Shown piece by piece: positions 8,496 through 16,808 of a DNA stretch of 64,000 bases. Source of the DNA: Actinomadura pelletieri DSM 43383 (lineage in GTDB: Bacteria > Actinomycetota > Actinomycetes > Streptosporangiales > Streptosporangiaceae); contig NZ_RBWU01000001.1 in NCBI RefSeq assembly GCF_003634705.1, forward strand, positions 558,001-622,000, written 5' to 3'. Positions within the stretch are counted from its first letter, which is position 1. Each line of letters opens with the position of its first letter. A program made the position numbers and the translations under genes. The notes beneath the pieces were generated by a model. That model saw only the letters and a list, made by a program, of their open reading frames with translations. It ran no database searches and was not told the DNA's origin.

Positions 8496-8512
8496 GGTCG
8501 TCCAGTACGACC
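8496..8512 (+). promoter_or_regulatory. Hairpin just before the GNAT ribosome-binding site
   Basis: GGTCGT and ACGACC form a 6-bp stem with loop CCAGT, immediately followed by AGGAG at 8513-8517. With the leader ORF upstream it could switch access to the ribosome-binding site. The stem is short. Confidence 0.35.
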
Positions 8513-8526
8513 AGGAGCGTTCTTCA

Positions 8527-9015
8527 ATGTCATCGCAACACATCCCCGACCTGACCACCGAGCGTCTCGCCCTACGGCCGTGGACCATGGCCGAGGTGAA
8601 GGCCGTCCTCGACGGCGACCGGCAGGCCCACTGGGCCGACGACTTCCCCGCCGAAGGTGACCGCGTCATCGCGGGTTTCATCGCCGAGCAGCACAGGACG
8701 GCGCTCGGCGAGTACGGCCAGCGCCAGATCGTCGAACGGGCCACCGGCCTGGTCGTCGGCAGCGTCGGTCTGTTCTGGCCGCCGGTGGACGCCACGGTCG
8801 AGTTCGGTTACGGCGTCGTCGCGTCCCGGCGAGGACGCGGTTACGCCACCGAGGCGTCCCGCGCCCTGGTGGCGCACGCGCTGACGGCGCCGGGCGTCAC
8901 GTCGGTGGTGGCGAAGGTGGAGCTGTCGAACCCGGCGTCCGTCCGGGTTCTTGAGAACGCCGGGCTGCGTCGCCTGCACGGCGACGCGGAAACGGCCACG
9001 TTCGGCACCTCCTGA
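8527..9015 (+). CDS. GNAT-family N-acetyltransferase (RimJ/RimL type)
   Basis: The 162-residue protein starts with the RimJ/RimL-like LTTERLALRPWTMAEV and carries the acetyl-CoA pyrophosphate loop RRGRGYATEA, followed by LSNPASVRVLENAGLRR, typical of enzymes that acetylate amino groups of protein N-termini or small molecules. ATG 8527 is chosen because AGGAG lies nine bases upstream and the domain begins within ten residues; an in-frame ATG at 8440 would add 29 poorly conserved residues. It sits behind a possible leader peptide and hairpin. The substrate cannot be told; antibiotic acetylation or ribosomal protein acetylation are both possible. Confidence 0.9.
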   Translation: MSSQHIPDLTTERLALRPWTMAEVKAVLDGDRQAHWADDFPAEGDRVIAGFIAEQHRTALGEYGQRQIVERATGLVVGSVGLFWPPVDATVEFGYGVVASRRGRGYATEASRALVAHALTAPGVTSVVAKVELSNPASVRVLENAGLRRLHGDAETATFGTS

Positions 9016-9029
9016 CCCCGATCACCTGC

Positions 9030-9060
9030 CCGCCCTCCCGGCTTTCGGCCGGGAGGGCGG
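9030..9060. terminator. Bidirectional terminator
   Basis: CCGCCCTCCCGG and its reverse complement form a 12-bp perfect stem with a 7-base loop between the convergent GNAT (stop 9015) and serine hydrolase (stop 9077) genes. Confidence 0.85.
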
Positions 9061-9076
9061 TTCCCGGTGGCGGTGA

Positions 9077-10348
9077 TCAACTCTGGCCGACGATGGCACG
9101 GGTCTCCTGCTCGACGATCTCCCAGAGCGGCGCGCCGTCACGGTTGGTGAGAATGACGCCGATCCAGCCGCTGTCGGGGTAGATGGACCAGTTGGCGCCG
9201 ACCCCCGGGTTGGCGCCCGCCCGCGCCCAGACCCACTGGCCCCCGACGAGGCTGACCGGCATCTGGTAGGCGCCGAACCCCGCGTCGGCGGGTACGCCCC
9301 GCTCGGCGCGCCGGGCCGCCAGGCCGCCGCCTCCCTCGGGAGCGAGGGGGAGCTTCGGTCCGGTGAGCAGCTCGGCGTAGTGCCGGTCCAGGAGTGTGCC
9401 GTCGCCCAGCGCCCGCGCGAACCTGACCAGATCCGGGGCGGTGGCGAAACCGCCGTCCCCAGGAGCGTCAATGAAGGCGCGGCCCGGGTTCTTGCCGAGG
9501 ACGAACGGGTCCGAGCTGCCCTTGTCCAGGTTGCGGACCGCGTCCACCACGCTGCCGTCCGCCACCTTCATGTACGGGTGCGCGATGTGCTCGTCGGTGA
9601 GCCACTGCGGCCTGGTGTAGAACCCGGAACCGGTCATTCCGCAGCGGTTGAAGATGTTCTCCTGGACGTAGTCCCAGTAGCTCTTGCCGGTCACCGCCTC
9701 GATGATCTGCGCGGGGATGGCGACCTCGGCTCCGGAGTGGCTGCTGGACGTGCCGGGCGGGGCCTCCGGCGTCGCCTGCCGGGCCCACTTCTCGTAGAAC
9801 CCGTGCACCTCCTCCCGGCTCTTGAAGATCCGCTGGACGTCCTCCTCCGGGGTCTTCATGCCGGACGTCCCGGTCAGCATGTGGTGGATGGTCACCTTCT
9901 CGGCGATCTCCTTGGCGTAGCCCTGGAGGTAGGTGCCGACCGTGTCCGAAAGCCGCACTTTGCCCTGCTGCGCCAGTTGCAGGATGGCGACCGCATGGAA
10001 CGGCTTGCCCGCCGAACTGAGGGTGAACGCGATGTTCATGCCGTTCCGGATCTTTCGCTCCTCGTCGGCCATGCCGTAGGCGCGTGACAGCACCGTCCGT
10101 CCCCGATGCGACAGCAGCACGACGCCGGAGAACCTGCCCTCGGCGGCCAGCTTCGCGATGTACCGGTCGTAGGCGCCGCCGGGACGGGTGCCCGGCGGGA
10201 TCGCGGGGGCGTCGGCCAAGGCCACGCCGGTCCTACCGGGCGAGGCGCCCACGAGCGGCGCACCGGCCGCCACCGCACCGGCGGCCGCCAACCCGCCCCA
10301 CCCCAACAGGCGTCGCCGGTCGACACCACGCACGGAGTCCGAGCCCAT
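9077..10348 (-). CDS. Tat-exported serine hydrolase of the class C beta-lactamase/PBP family
   Basis: The 423-residue protein has a twin-arginine signal (RRRLLG at 11-16, then a small-residue hydrophobic stretch) and a beta-lactamase-fold domain with the SxxK motif SAGK in TLSSAGKPFHAV. The usual second motif YxN is not clear: the aligned region reads SSSHSGAEVAIPAQ, where family members usually show Y-S-N. A C-terminal GANPGVGANWSIYPDSG segment fits the third conserved region. ATG 10348 has AGGAAAGG six bases upstream; the in-frame ATG at 10354 abuts it and is less likely. Probably an esterase or D-peptidase rather than a true beta-lactamase. It ends at a shared terminator. Confidence 0.87.
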   Translation of the reverse strand: MGSDSVRGVDRRRLLGWGGLAAAGAVAAGAPLVGASPGRTGVALADAPAIPPGTRPGGAYDRYIAKLAAEGRFSGVVLLSHRGRTVLSRAYGMADEERKIRNGMNIAFTLSSAGKPFHAVAILQLAQQGKVRLSDTVGTYLQGYAKEIAEKVTIHHMLTGTSGMKTPEEDVQRIFKSREEVHGFYEKWARQATPEAPPGTSSSHSGAEVAIPAQIIEAVTGKSYWDYVQENIFNRCGMTGSGFYTRPQWLTDEHIAHPYMKVADGSVVDAVRNLDKGSSDPFVLGKNPGRAFIDAPGDGGFATAPDLVRFARALGDGTLLDRHYAELLTGPKLPLAPEGGGGLAARRAERGVPADAGFGAYQMPVSLVGGQWVWARAGANPGVGANWSIYPDSGWIGVILTNRDGAPLWEIVEQETRAIVGQS

Positions 10349-10580
10349 GATCATCCTTTCCTGGTCGGCGAGCCGACCGCTGATGCGCCGTGGTCCCTGC
10401 CGACCCAAGTCGCAGGCTCGTTACGAGGGCGTATGCGTTTTTCGATACGTCCGCGATACGCCCGCCGGGAGCGAGGGTGGGTAGGACGATCTCGACTACC
10501 CCCGTTCGGGGGTGGCGTGGGTCACTCGGAATGGCGAACGATCCTCCTACCGGGTGTCCGTGCGGCTTCGAGGAGAGACC

Positions 10581-12266
10581 ATGCCCGCAGTCGAGTTCCG
10601 TGCGGCGCGCGACTTCCTGCTCGCGCATCGTGACGACTACGCGACCGCGTACGAGAAGTTCCGCTGGCCGGTCCTGACCGGGTTCAACTGGGCGCTGGAC
10701 TGGTTCGACAAGATCGCCGAGAGCAATGACTCGCCCGCGCTGTGGATCGTCGAGGGGGACGACGGCACCGAGGCGAAGTACTCGTTCTCGCAGTTGTCCC
10801 GGCGGTCGAACCAGGTGGCGAACCTGCTGCGGCGGTCAGGGGTGCGGCGCGGCGACCGGATCATCCTGATGCTCGGCAACCAGGTCGAGTTGTGGGAGAC
10901 CGTGCTGGCGGCGATGAAGATCGGCGCGGTGCTGATCCCGTGCACGCCGCTGCTCGGTACGGCGGATCTCCAGGACCGGTTGGTGCGCGGCAAGGTCCGG
11001 CATGTGGTGGTGGGATCGGACAACACCGCGAAGTTCGACGGTGTGCGGGGAGACCTCACGAAGATCGCCGTTGGGCCCCCGGTGGACGGGTGGGTGCGGT
11101 ACGGCGACGCCTACGAGGAGGCGGAGTCGTTCACTCCGTACGGCCTCACGATGTCGCAAGACACCCTGTTGCTGTACTTCACGTCCGGTACGACGGCGAA
11201 ACCGAAGTTGGTCGAGCACACGCACGCGTCCTACCCGGCCGGGCACCTGTCGACGATGTACTGGATCGGGTTGCGGCCCGGAGACGTCCATCTGAACATC
11301 TCGTCGCCGGGCTGGGCCAAGCACGCGTGGAGCAACATCTTCGCGCCATGGGACGCGGAGGCCTGCGTCTTCGTCTTCAACTACACGCGGTTCGACGCCG
11401 ACCGGCTGCTCGACACCCTCGAACGGTGCGGCATCACGAGCTTCTGCGCACCGCCGACCGTGTGGCGCATGCTGATCCAGTCGGATCTGGGCCGACTGAC
11501 GAACCCGCCACGCGAGGTCGTCGCGGCCGGTGAGCCGCTCAACCCCGAGGTGATCGAACGCGTCAAGGCCGCCTGGGGCCGGACGATCCGGGACGGGTTC
11601 GGGCAGACCGAGACGAGCGTGCAGATCGCCAACACACCCGGACAGAAGGTCAAGCCGGGATCGATGGGACGACCCGCCCCCGGCTACAAGGTGGCGTTGG
11701 TCGACCCGGTGACCGGGCGACCAGGCGACGAGGGCGAGATCTGCCTCGAACTGGACGACCGCCCGCTGGGCCTGATGACCGGCTACCACGGCGACGACGG
11801 GCGCACCGAGGAGGCGATGGCCGACGGCTACTACCACACCGGCGATATCGGCTCCCGCGACGAGGACGGATATATCACCTATGTCGGGCGCGCGGACGAC
11901 GTGTTCAAGGCGTCCGACTACAAGATCTCGCCGTTCGAGCTGGAGAGCGTGCTGATCGAGCATGATGCGGTGGCGGAGGCCGCGGTGGTGCCGTCGCCCG
12001 ATCCCGTCCGCGCGGCCGTCCCGAAGGCGTATGTGACCCTCGCCGCCGGATGGGAGCCCAACGCCGAGACGGCGAAGGCGATCTTCGAGCACAGCCGGGC
12101 GCAGCTGTCGCCGTACAAGCGCGTCCGGCGGCTGGAGTTCGGCGAACTACCGAAGACGATCTCCGGCAAGATCCGCCGGGTCGAACTGCGGGACGGCGAA
12201 CGCGCCAAGCATCCCGGTGCGGACGACCGACCAGAAGGCGAGTTCAGGGAGGATGAGCTGCGATGA
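10581..12266 (+). CDS. AMP-forming acyl-CoA synthetase (medium-chain/acetyl-CoA synthetase-like)
   Basis: This 561-residue enzyme activates a carboxylic acid to an acyl-AMP and then an acyl-CoA. The ATP/AMP loop [17 protein letters not shown] is at about 215-232, followed by GFGQTETS (adenine-binding region), [15 protein letters not shown], and the C-terminal lysine motif [15 protein letters not shown] 10581 has GAGGAGA upstream; the longer reading from 10512 lacks a site. The following gene starts within its stop codon (ATGA overlap), so two acyl-CoA ligases are made from one message. The short N-terminus and KFRWP segment resemble MACS-like enzymes; chain length is not determinable. Confidence 0.9.
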   Translation: MPAVEFRAARDFLLAHRDDYATAYEKFRWPVLTGFNWALDWFDKIAESNDSPALWIVEGDDGTEAKYSFSQLSRRSNQVANLLRRSGVRRGDRIILMLGNQVELWETVLAAMKIGAVLIPCTPLLGTADLQDRLVRGKVRHVVVGSDNTAKFDGVRGDLTKIAVGPPVDGWVRYGDAYEEAESFTPYGLTMSQDTLLLYFTSGTTAKPKLVEHTHASYPAGHLSTMYWIGLRPGDVHLNISSPGWAKHAWSNIFAPWDAEACVFVFNYTRFDADRLLDTLERCGITSFCAPPTVWRMLIQSDLGRLTNPPREVVAAGEPLNPEVIERVKAAWGRTIRDGFGQTETSVQIANTPGQKVKPGSMGRPAPGYKVALVDPVTGRPGDEGEICLELDDRPLGLMTGYHGDDGRTEEAMADGYYHTGDIGSRDEDGYITYVGRADDVFKASDYKISPFELESVLIEHDAVAEAAVVPSPDPVRAAVPKAYVTLAAGWEPNAETAKAIFEHSRAQLSPYKRVRRLEFGELPKTISGKIRRVELRDGERAKHPGADDRPEGEFREDELR

Positions 12267-13918
12267 TGCGAACCCACGCATCCGGGTCGTACGCGTCCGG
12301 CACCTCGGTGACCCCGCTGCTCGGCGACACCATCGGCGCGAACCTGGCCAGGACGGCCGCCGCCTTCCCCGACCGTGACGTGCTCGTCGAACGCGCGTCC
12401 GGGCGCCGCTGGACGTACGAGCAGTTCGCCGACGACGTCGACGCGGTCGCGCTCGGCCTCCTCGACCTCGGTGTCGTCAAGGGCGACCGGGTCGGGATCT
12501 GGTCGCCGAACTGCGCCGAGTGGATGCTCGTGCAGTACGCCACGGCCAGGCTCGGCGCGATCCTCGTCAACATCAACCCGGCGTACCGCGTCCACGAACT
12601 GGAGTTCGTGCTCGGACAGTCGGGCATCCGGACGCTGGTGTCGGCGACCGTGTTCAAGACGTCCGACTACGCGGCGATGATCGACGAGGTCAGACCGAAA
12701 TGCCCCGCGCTGCGCGACGTCGTCCTCATCGGCACACCCGGCTGGGACGCGCTCCTGGAGGCCGGTAGAACAGGCGACCCGGCCGTCCTGGCCGACATCG
12801 ACCGCACGCTCACCGCCGACGACCCGATCAACATCCAGTACACGTCCGGGACGACCGGTTTCCCGAAGGGCGCGACGCTCTCCCACCACAACATCCTGAA
12901 CAACGGCTTCTTCGTCGGTGAACTGTGCGGCTACGACGAGGAGGACCGCGTCTGCGTGCCCGTGCCGTTCTACCACTGCTTCGGCATGGTGATGGGCAAC
13001 CTCGCGGCGACGAGCCACGGCGCGTGCGTCGTGATCCCGGCGCCCGCCTTCGACCCGAAGGCGACCTTGGATGCCGTCGCCGCCGAAAAGTGCACGTCGC
13101 TGTACGGGGTGCCGACGATGTTCATCGCCGTCCTGAACGAGCCGTCGGTGGACGGTCTCGACCTGTCCAGCCTCCGCACCGGGATCATGGCCGGTTCACC
13201 GTGCCCCGTCGAGGTGATGAAGCAGGTCATCGAGCGGCTCGGCATGGCCGAGGTCGCGATCTGCTACGGCATGACGGAAACGTCCCCGGTGTCGACCCAG
13301 ACCCGGGCGAGCGACTCCCTCGACCGGCGCGTCTCCACCGTAGGAACCGTCCTCCCCCACCTAGAAATCAAGATCATCGACCCGGAGACCGGGGTGACCG
13401 TCCCGCATGGCACGCCCGGCGAACTCTGCACCCGCGGCTACTCGGTCATGCTCGGCTACTGGAACGAGCCCGACCGGACGGCCGAGGCGATCGACACGGC
13501 CCGCTGGATGCACACCGGCGACCTCGCCGTGATGGACGGCGACGGATACATCACCATCACCGGCCGCATGAAGGACATGGTGATCCGCGGCGGCGAGAAC
13601 ATCTACCCGCGCGAGATCGAGGAGTTCCTCTACACCCACCCCGACATCGTCGACGCGCAGGTCATCGGCGTCCCCGACGAGAAGTACGGCGAGGAACTCA
13701 TGGCCTGGATCCGCCTCCGCGACGGAGTGCCGGACCTGACCGCCGAAGACCTCCGCGCGTTCTGCCAGGGCCGCCTCGCCCACTTCAAGATCCCGCGATA
13801 CGTCCATGTCGTGGACGAGTTCCCGATGACGGTCACCGGAAAGATCCGCAAGGTGCAGATGCGCGCGGAGGCCGTCGACATCCTGGCCCTGGGCGACTCG
13901 GAGGCCATCGAGCAGTGA
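12263..13918 (+). CDS. Fatty-acyl-CoA synthetase, FadD type
   Basis: The 551-residue enzyme is a second AMP-forming ligase, closer to actinobacterial FadD long-chain synthetases. It shows the loop [58 protein letters not shown], and the C-terminal [10 protein letters not shown]. It overlaps the preceding ligase by four bases and is followed 49 bases later by a GAF-LuxR regulator, so the three probably form one unit for fatty or aromatic acid use. The paired but distinct ligases suggest two substrates entering the same pathway; this is inference. Confidence 0.9.
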   Translation: MMRTHASGSYASGTSVTPLLGDTIGANLARTAAAFPDRDVLVERASGRRWTYEQFADDVDAVALGLLDLGVVKGDRVGIWSPNCAEWMLVQYATARLGAILVNINPAYRVHELEFVLGQSGIRTLVSATVFKTSDYAAMIDEVRPKCPALRDVVLIGTPGWDALLEAGRTGDPAVLADIDRTLTADDPINIQYTSGTTGFPKGATLSHHNILNNGFFVGELCGYDEEDRVCVPVPFYHCFGMVMGNLAATSHGACVVIPAPAFDPKATLDAVAAEKCTSLYGVPTMFIAVLNEPSVDGLDLSSLRTGIMAGSPCPVEVMKQVIERLGMAEVAICYGMTETSPVSTQTRASDSLDRRVSTVGTVLPHLEIKIIDPETGVTVPHGTPGELCTRGYSVMLGYWNEPDRTAEAIDTARWMHTGDLAVMDGDGYITITGRMKDMVIRGGENIYPREIEEFLYTHPDIVDAQVIGVPDEKYGEELMAWIRLRDGVPDLTAEDLRAFCQGRLAHFKIPRYVHVVDEFPMTVTGKIRKVQMRAEAVDILALGDSEAIEQ

Positions 13919-13955
13919 GCACGATCCGGGGCTTTCGAGACGCCGTCGCGCCGGG

Positions 13956-13970
13956 CATGCTCGGAGCATG
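13956..13970. promoter_or_regulatory. Palindrome over the start codon of the GAF-LuxR gene
   Basis: CATGCTC-G-GAGCATG is a 7-bp perfect inverted repeat whose last three bases are the ATG of the regulator. It could be an autoregulatory DNA site or an RNA hairpin hiding the start. Confidence 0.4.
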
Positions 13971-14828
13971 GGCGCGCAGGACGACCGACTCCCCCGAATG
14001 ACACGTGACGACCCGGGCGCCATGCGCTCGGGCGTCCTGGCCCTGCACCGCGCGACCGGCCTGCCCGTGGTGTTCGGCGGCGCCGTGTCCGGCGGCACGC
14101 ACGACCGGCTGCACATCACCGAACTCGTCGGCACCACGACCGACTCCCTGGACGGCCTGGTCGTCCGGCACGGCAACGGACTCGGCGGCAAGGCCATGGC
14201 CATGGCCCGCCCCCTGTGGGTGAGCAACTACCCGAACTCGGCGTCCATCAGCCACGACTACGACAAGCCCGTCTCCCGCGAGGGGCTGCTGTCGATCCTC
14301 GCGGTCCCGATCGTCGTCCGCCGCCGCGTCCGCGGCGTCCTGTACGGCGCACTCCGCGAACCCCTGTCCCTCGCCGACCGCGTCATCGGCGCGGCGGTCC
14401 AAACCGCCCGCGACCTCGAACAGGACTTGGCCGTCCAGGACCGGGCGGACGAGGCCCTCGCCCGCTCCCGCCCGGACACGACCACCGCCCGCTGGGAGGA
14501 GGTCAGAGCCGTCCACGCGGAACTACGCGCCCTCGCCGAACAGGTCGACGACGCCGCCACCCGCGACCGCCTCCGCGAAGCGTCCCTCCGCCTGGCCGCC
14601 GCGGGCCTGACCGAACCGCCCACGACACCCCGCCCCGTCCTGTCCCCCCGCGAACTGGACGTCCTGTCCTACGTCGCCCTCGGCCGCACCAACGCCGAAA
14701 CCGCCGACCACCTCGGCCTGATGCCCGCAACGATCAAAAGCTACCTCCGCTCCGCCATGCGCAAACTCGACAGCCGCACCCGCCTGGAGGCCGTGACGAA
14801 GGCCCGCCGAACTGGGCTGCTGCCCTAA
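13968..14828 (+). CDS. GAF-domain LuxR-type transcriptional regulator
   Basis: The 286-residue regulator has a GAF-like sensor domain (about 25-145, with GNGLGGKAMAMARPLWVSNY and ILAVPIVVRRRVRGVLYGA), a helical linker (about 150-205) and a C-terminal LuxR helix-turn-helix (SPRELDVLSYVALGRTNAET, then IKSYLRSAMRKL). This layout is common in actinobacterial regulators beside catabolic acyl-CoA ligase genes and probably senses a small aromatic or acyl ligand. The start could be ATG 13968 or ATG 13998. It follows the two ligase genes by 49 bases. Its stop abuts the first copy of the intergenic repeat. Confidence 0.85.
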   Translation: MGAQDDRLPRMTRDDPGAMRSGVLALHRATGLPVVFGGAVSGGTHDRLHITELVGTTTDSLDGLVVRHGNGLGGKAMAMARPLWVSNYPNSASISHDYDKPVSREGLLSILAVPIVVRRRVRGVLYGALREPLSLADRVIGAAVQTARDLEQDLAVQDRADEALARSRPDTTTARWEEVRAVHAELRALAEQVDDAATRDRLREASLRLAAAGLTEPPTTPRPVLSPRELDVLSYVALGRTNAETADHLGLMPATIKSYLRSAMRKLDSRTRLEAVTKARRTGLLP

Positions 14829-15340
14829 TTGCATTTCACTCCTCCTTCGGCCCTGGCGGGCCTCCATTGTCGTGAACTGCGGGCGATCGCTGGCATCACT
14901 CCGACTCGCCTTACGGCTCGCTGCGTGATCAGGTTCTCGCTGTGTTTATTGCAGTGCACTCCTCCTTCGGGCCCGGAGGGCCCTCCATCGTCGTGAACTG
15001 CGGGCGATCGCTGGCATCACTCCGACTCGCCTAACGGATCGCTGCGCGATCAGGTTCTCGCTTCGCTTGAACCTGCCTTCGGACGCGATCGCAGGGGCCC
15101 AGGTTGTCGCGGGGTTGCGGAGACGGGCTGGGGTTGTTGTGCTGTGTTTATTGCAGTGCACTCCTCCTTCGGGCCTGGCGGCCCTCCATCGTCGTGAACT
15201 GCGAGCGATCGCTGGCATCACTCCGACTCGCCTAGCGGATCGCTGCGCGATCAGGTTCTCGCTTCGCTTGAACCTGCCTTCGGACGCGATCGCAGGGGCC
15301 CGGGTTGTTGCGGGGTTGCGGAGACGGATTGAGGTTCGTG
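14829..15340. repeat. Tandem intergenic repeat, 202-bp period, three copies
   Basis: The whole gap between two convergent stops is filled by one repeat. Copy 1 (14829-14940) is truncated after CAGGTTCTCGCT; copy 2 (14941-15142) is full; copy 3 (15143 to about 15340) matches copy 2 with only about a dozen differences. Each unit starts TGTGTTTATTGCAGTGCACT and contains CACTCCTCCTTCGGG, GTCGTGAACTGCG, GCGATCGCTGGCATCACTCC, and a hairpin CAGGTTC...GAACCTG inside a longer GCGATC...GATCGC pairing. Open frames across it show no protein signature. It could be a REP-like non-coding element, a structured RNA or a terminator array. Confidence 0.85.
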
Positions 15341-15373
15341 CGGGGGCGCCGATCTTCGGGCGTTGGGCGACTT

Positions 15374-16768
15374 CTAGATGAAGACGCTCAGGGACGCGGC
15401 CATGGCGAAGCCTACGATCGACAGGATCGTTTCTAGGACCGTCCAGGTCTTGATGGTGTCGCGTACCGACATGTTGAAGTAGCGGGAGATGATCCAGAAG
15501 CCGCCGTCATTGACGTGGGAGGCGATGATGGAGCCCGCGGAGATCGCGATGGCGATGAGGGCGATGCGCTGGTCGGAGTAGTTCTCCGCCTGGACGAGCG
15601 GTGCGACGATGCCGCCGGTGGTGACGATCGCGACGGTCGCGGAGCCCTGGGCGATGCGCAGACCGCAGGCGATGAGGTAGGCGAGCAGGATCACCGGCAG
15701 GCCCGCGTCCGAGAGGGTGGTGGCGAGGGCCTTGCCGACCCCGGTCGCGGAGATGACGGCGCCGAAGAACGCGCCGGCGCCGATGACCAGCAGGATCATG
15801 CCGATGGGGCGGAGCGCTTTGGCGGCCAGATCGGACAGCTCCGCGGTGGATATGCCCCGGCGGATGCCGAGCGTGTACATGGCGAGCAGCACGGCGATGG
15901 TGAGGGCGACGACGGGGTTGCCGAGGAACGTGAGCGTGGGCAGTGCGGGGCTGTCCTCCCACCAGACGGTGCCGAACGTGGCGAGCAGGATCAGGACTAG
16001 CGGCACCGCGATGATGAAGCCGACGAGGGCTAGGGACGGTTCCGGCTCCGGCTCCTCCTTGGCGGCCTTCTCCTGTTCCGCGACGATGTACTCCTCGGGC
16101 ACCTCGATGAACACGCGCTTGCCGATCCAGGCGCCCCAGGCGACGCCCGCCACGAGGAACGCGGGGATGCCGCAGATCAGGCCGAAGATGATGAGCCAGC
16201 CGAGCGGGACTTCGAGGAGCCCGGCGGCGGCGACCGGGCCGGGGTGCGGCGGCAGGAACGCGTGCGTCATCGACAGCCCGGCCAGCAGCGGCATCGTGTA
16301 GAGGACGAGGGAGCGTCCGCCCTGCTTGGCGGTGACGTAGACGAGCGGCGCCAGGACGAAGATGCCTACGTCAAAGAAGACGGGGGTTCCGAAGATGAGT
16401 CCGGCGACGCCCATGGCGAGGGGTGCGCCGCGTTCGCCCGCGACGCTCAGCAGGCGGCGGGTGAGGACGTCGGCGCCACCGGACCGCTCCAGGATCGCCC
16501 CGAGGATCGTGCCGAGCCCGACGATCGGCGCGATATGGCCGAGGAGCCCGCCGAAGCCCTTCTCCAGCACGGACTCTTTGGAGCTGAGCGCGGTGCCGAC
16601 GATCTCCTCGACGCTCAGTCCGGCGACCAGCGCGAGCGCGAGACCGGAGACGAGCAGCGCGATGAACGGTTCCAGCTTGACCTTGATGATGAGGAACAGC
16701 AGGACCGCGATGGACGCGGCGCACAGCGTCAGCAGGCCGCCCGTCTCGTGTTGCAGCCAGTGGACCAT
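15374..16768 (-). CDS. GntP-family permease (gluconate or D-serine/D-amino acid uptake)
   Basis: The 464-residue inner-membrane protein has about 12 spans and GntP-family signatures: GGLLGHIAPIVGLGTILGAI, FGTPVFFDVGIFVLAPLVY, TMPLLAGLSMTHAFLPPHPG and RIAQGSATVAIVTTGGIVAP. GntP members are proton symporters for gluconate, and the subfamily DsdX carries D-serine. Here it is the last gene after a D-aminoacylase and a PLP D-amino acid lyase, so uptake of D-amino acids or their N-acyl forms is the better guess. It starts 40 bases after the D-aminoacylase stop and is probably co-transcribed under the IclR regulator at 19776. Confidence 0.9.
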   Translation of the reverse strand: MVHWLQHETGGLLTLCAASIAVLLFLIIKVKLEPFIALLVSGLALALVAGLSVEEIVGTALSSKESVLEKGFGGLLGHIAPIVGLGTILGAILERSGGADVLTRRLLSVAGERGAPLAMGVAGLIFGTPVFFDVGIFVLAPLVYVTAKQGGRSLVLYTMPLLAGLSMTHAFLPPHPGPVAAAGLLEVPLGWLIIFGLICGIPAFLVAGVAWGAWIGKRVFIEVPEEYIVAEQEKAAKEEPEPEPSLALVGFIIAVPLVLILLATFGTVWWEDSPALPTLTFLGNPVVALTIAVLLAMYTLGIRRGISTAELSDLAAKALRPIGMILLVIGAGAFFGAVISATGVGKALATTLSDAGLPVILLAYLIACGLRIAQGSATVAIVTTGGIVAPLVQAENYSDQRIALIAIAISAGSIIASHVNDGGFWIISRYFNMSVRDTIKTWTVLETILSIVGFAMAASLSVFI

Positions 16769-16808
16769 GGCGGGGGGACCCTCTCGGTGATGGGGGTGGG
16801 GATCCTGC

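Noticed and set aside
14946..15221. A 91-codon minus-strand ORF across the 202-bp repeats
   Set aside because: It is made of the repeat itself, repeats its own sequence, and has no start signal or domain.
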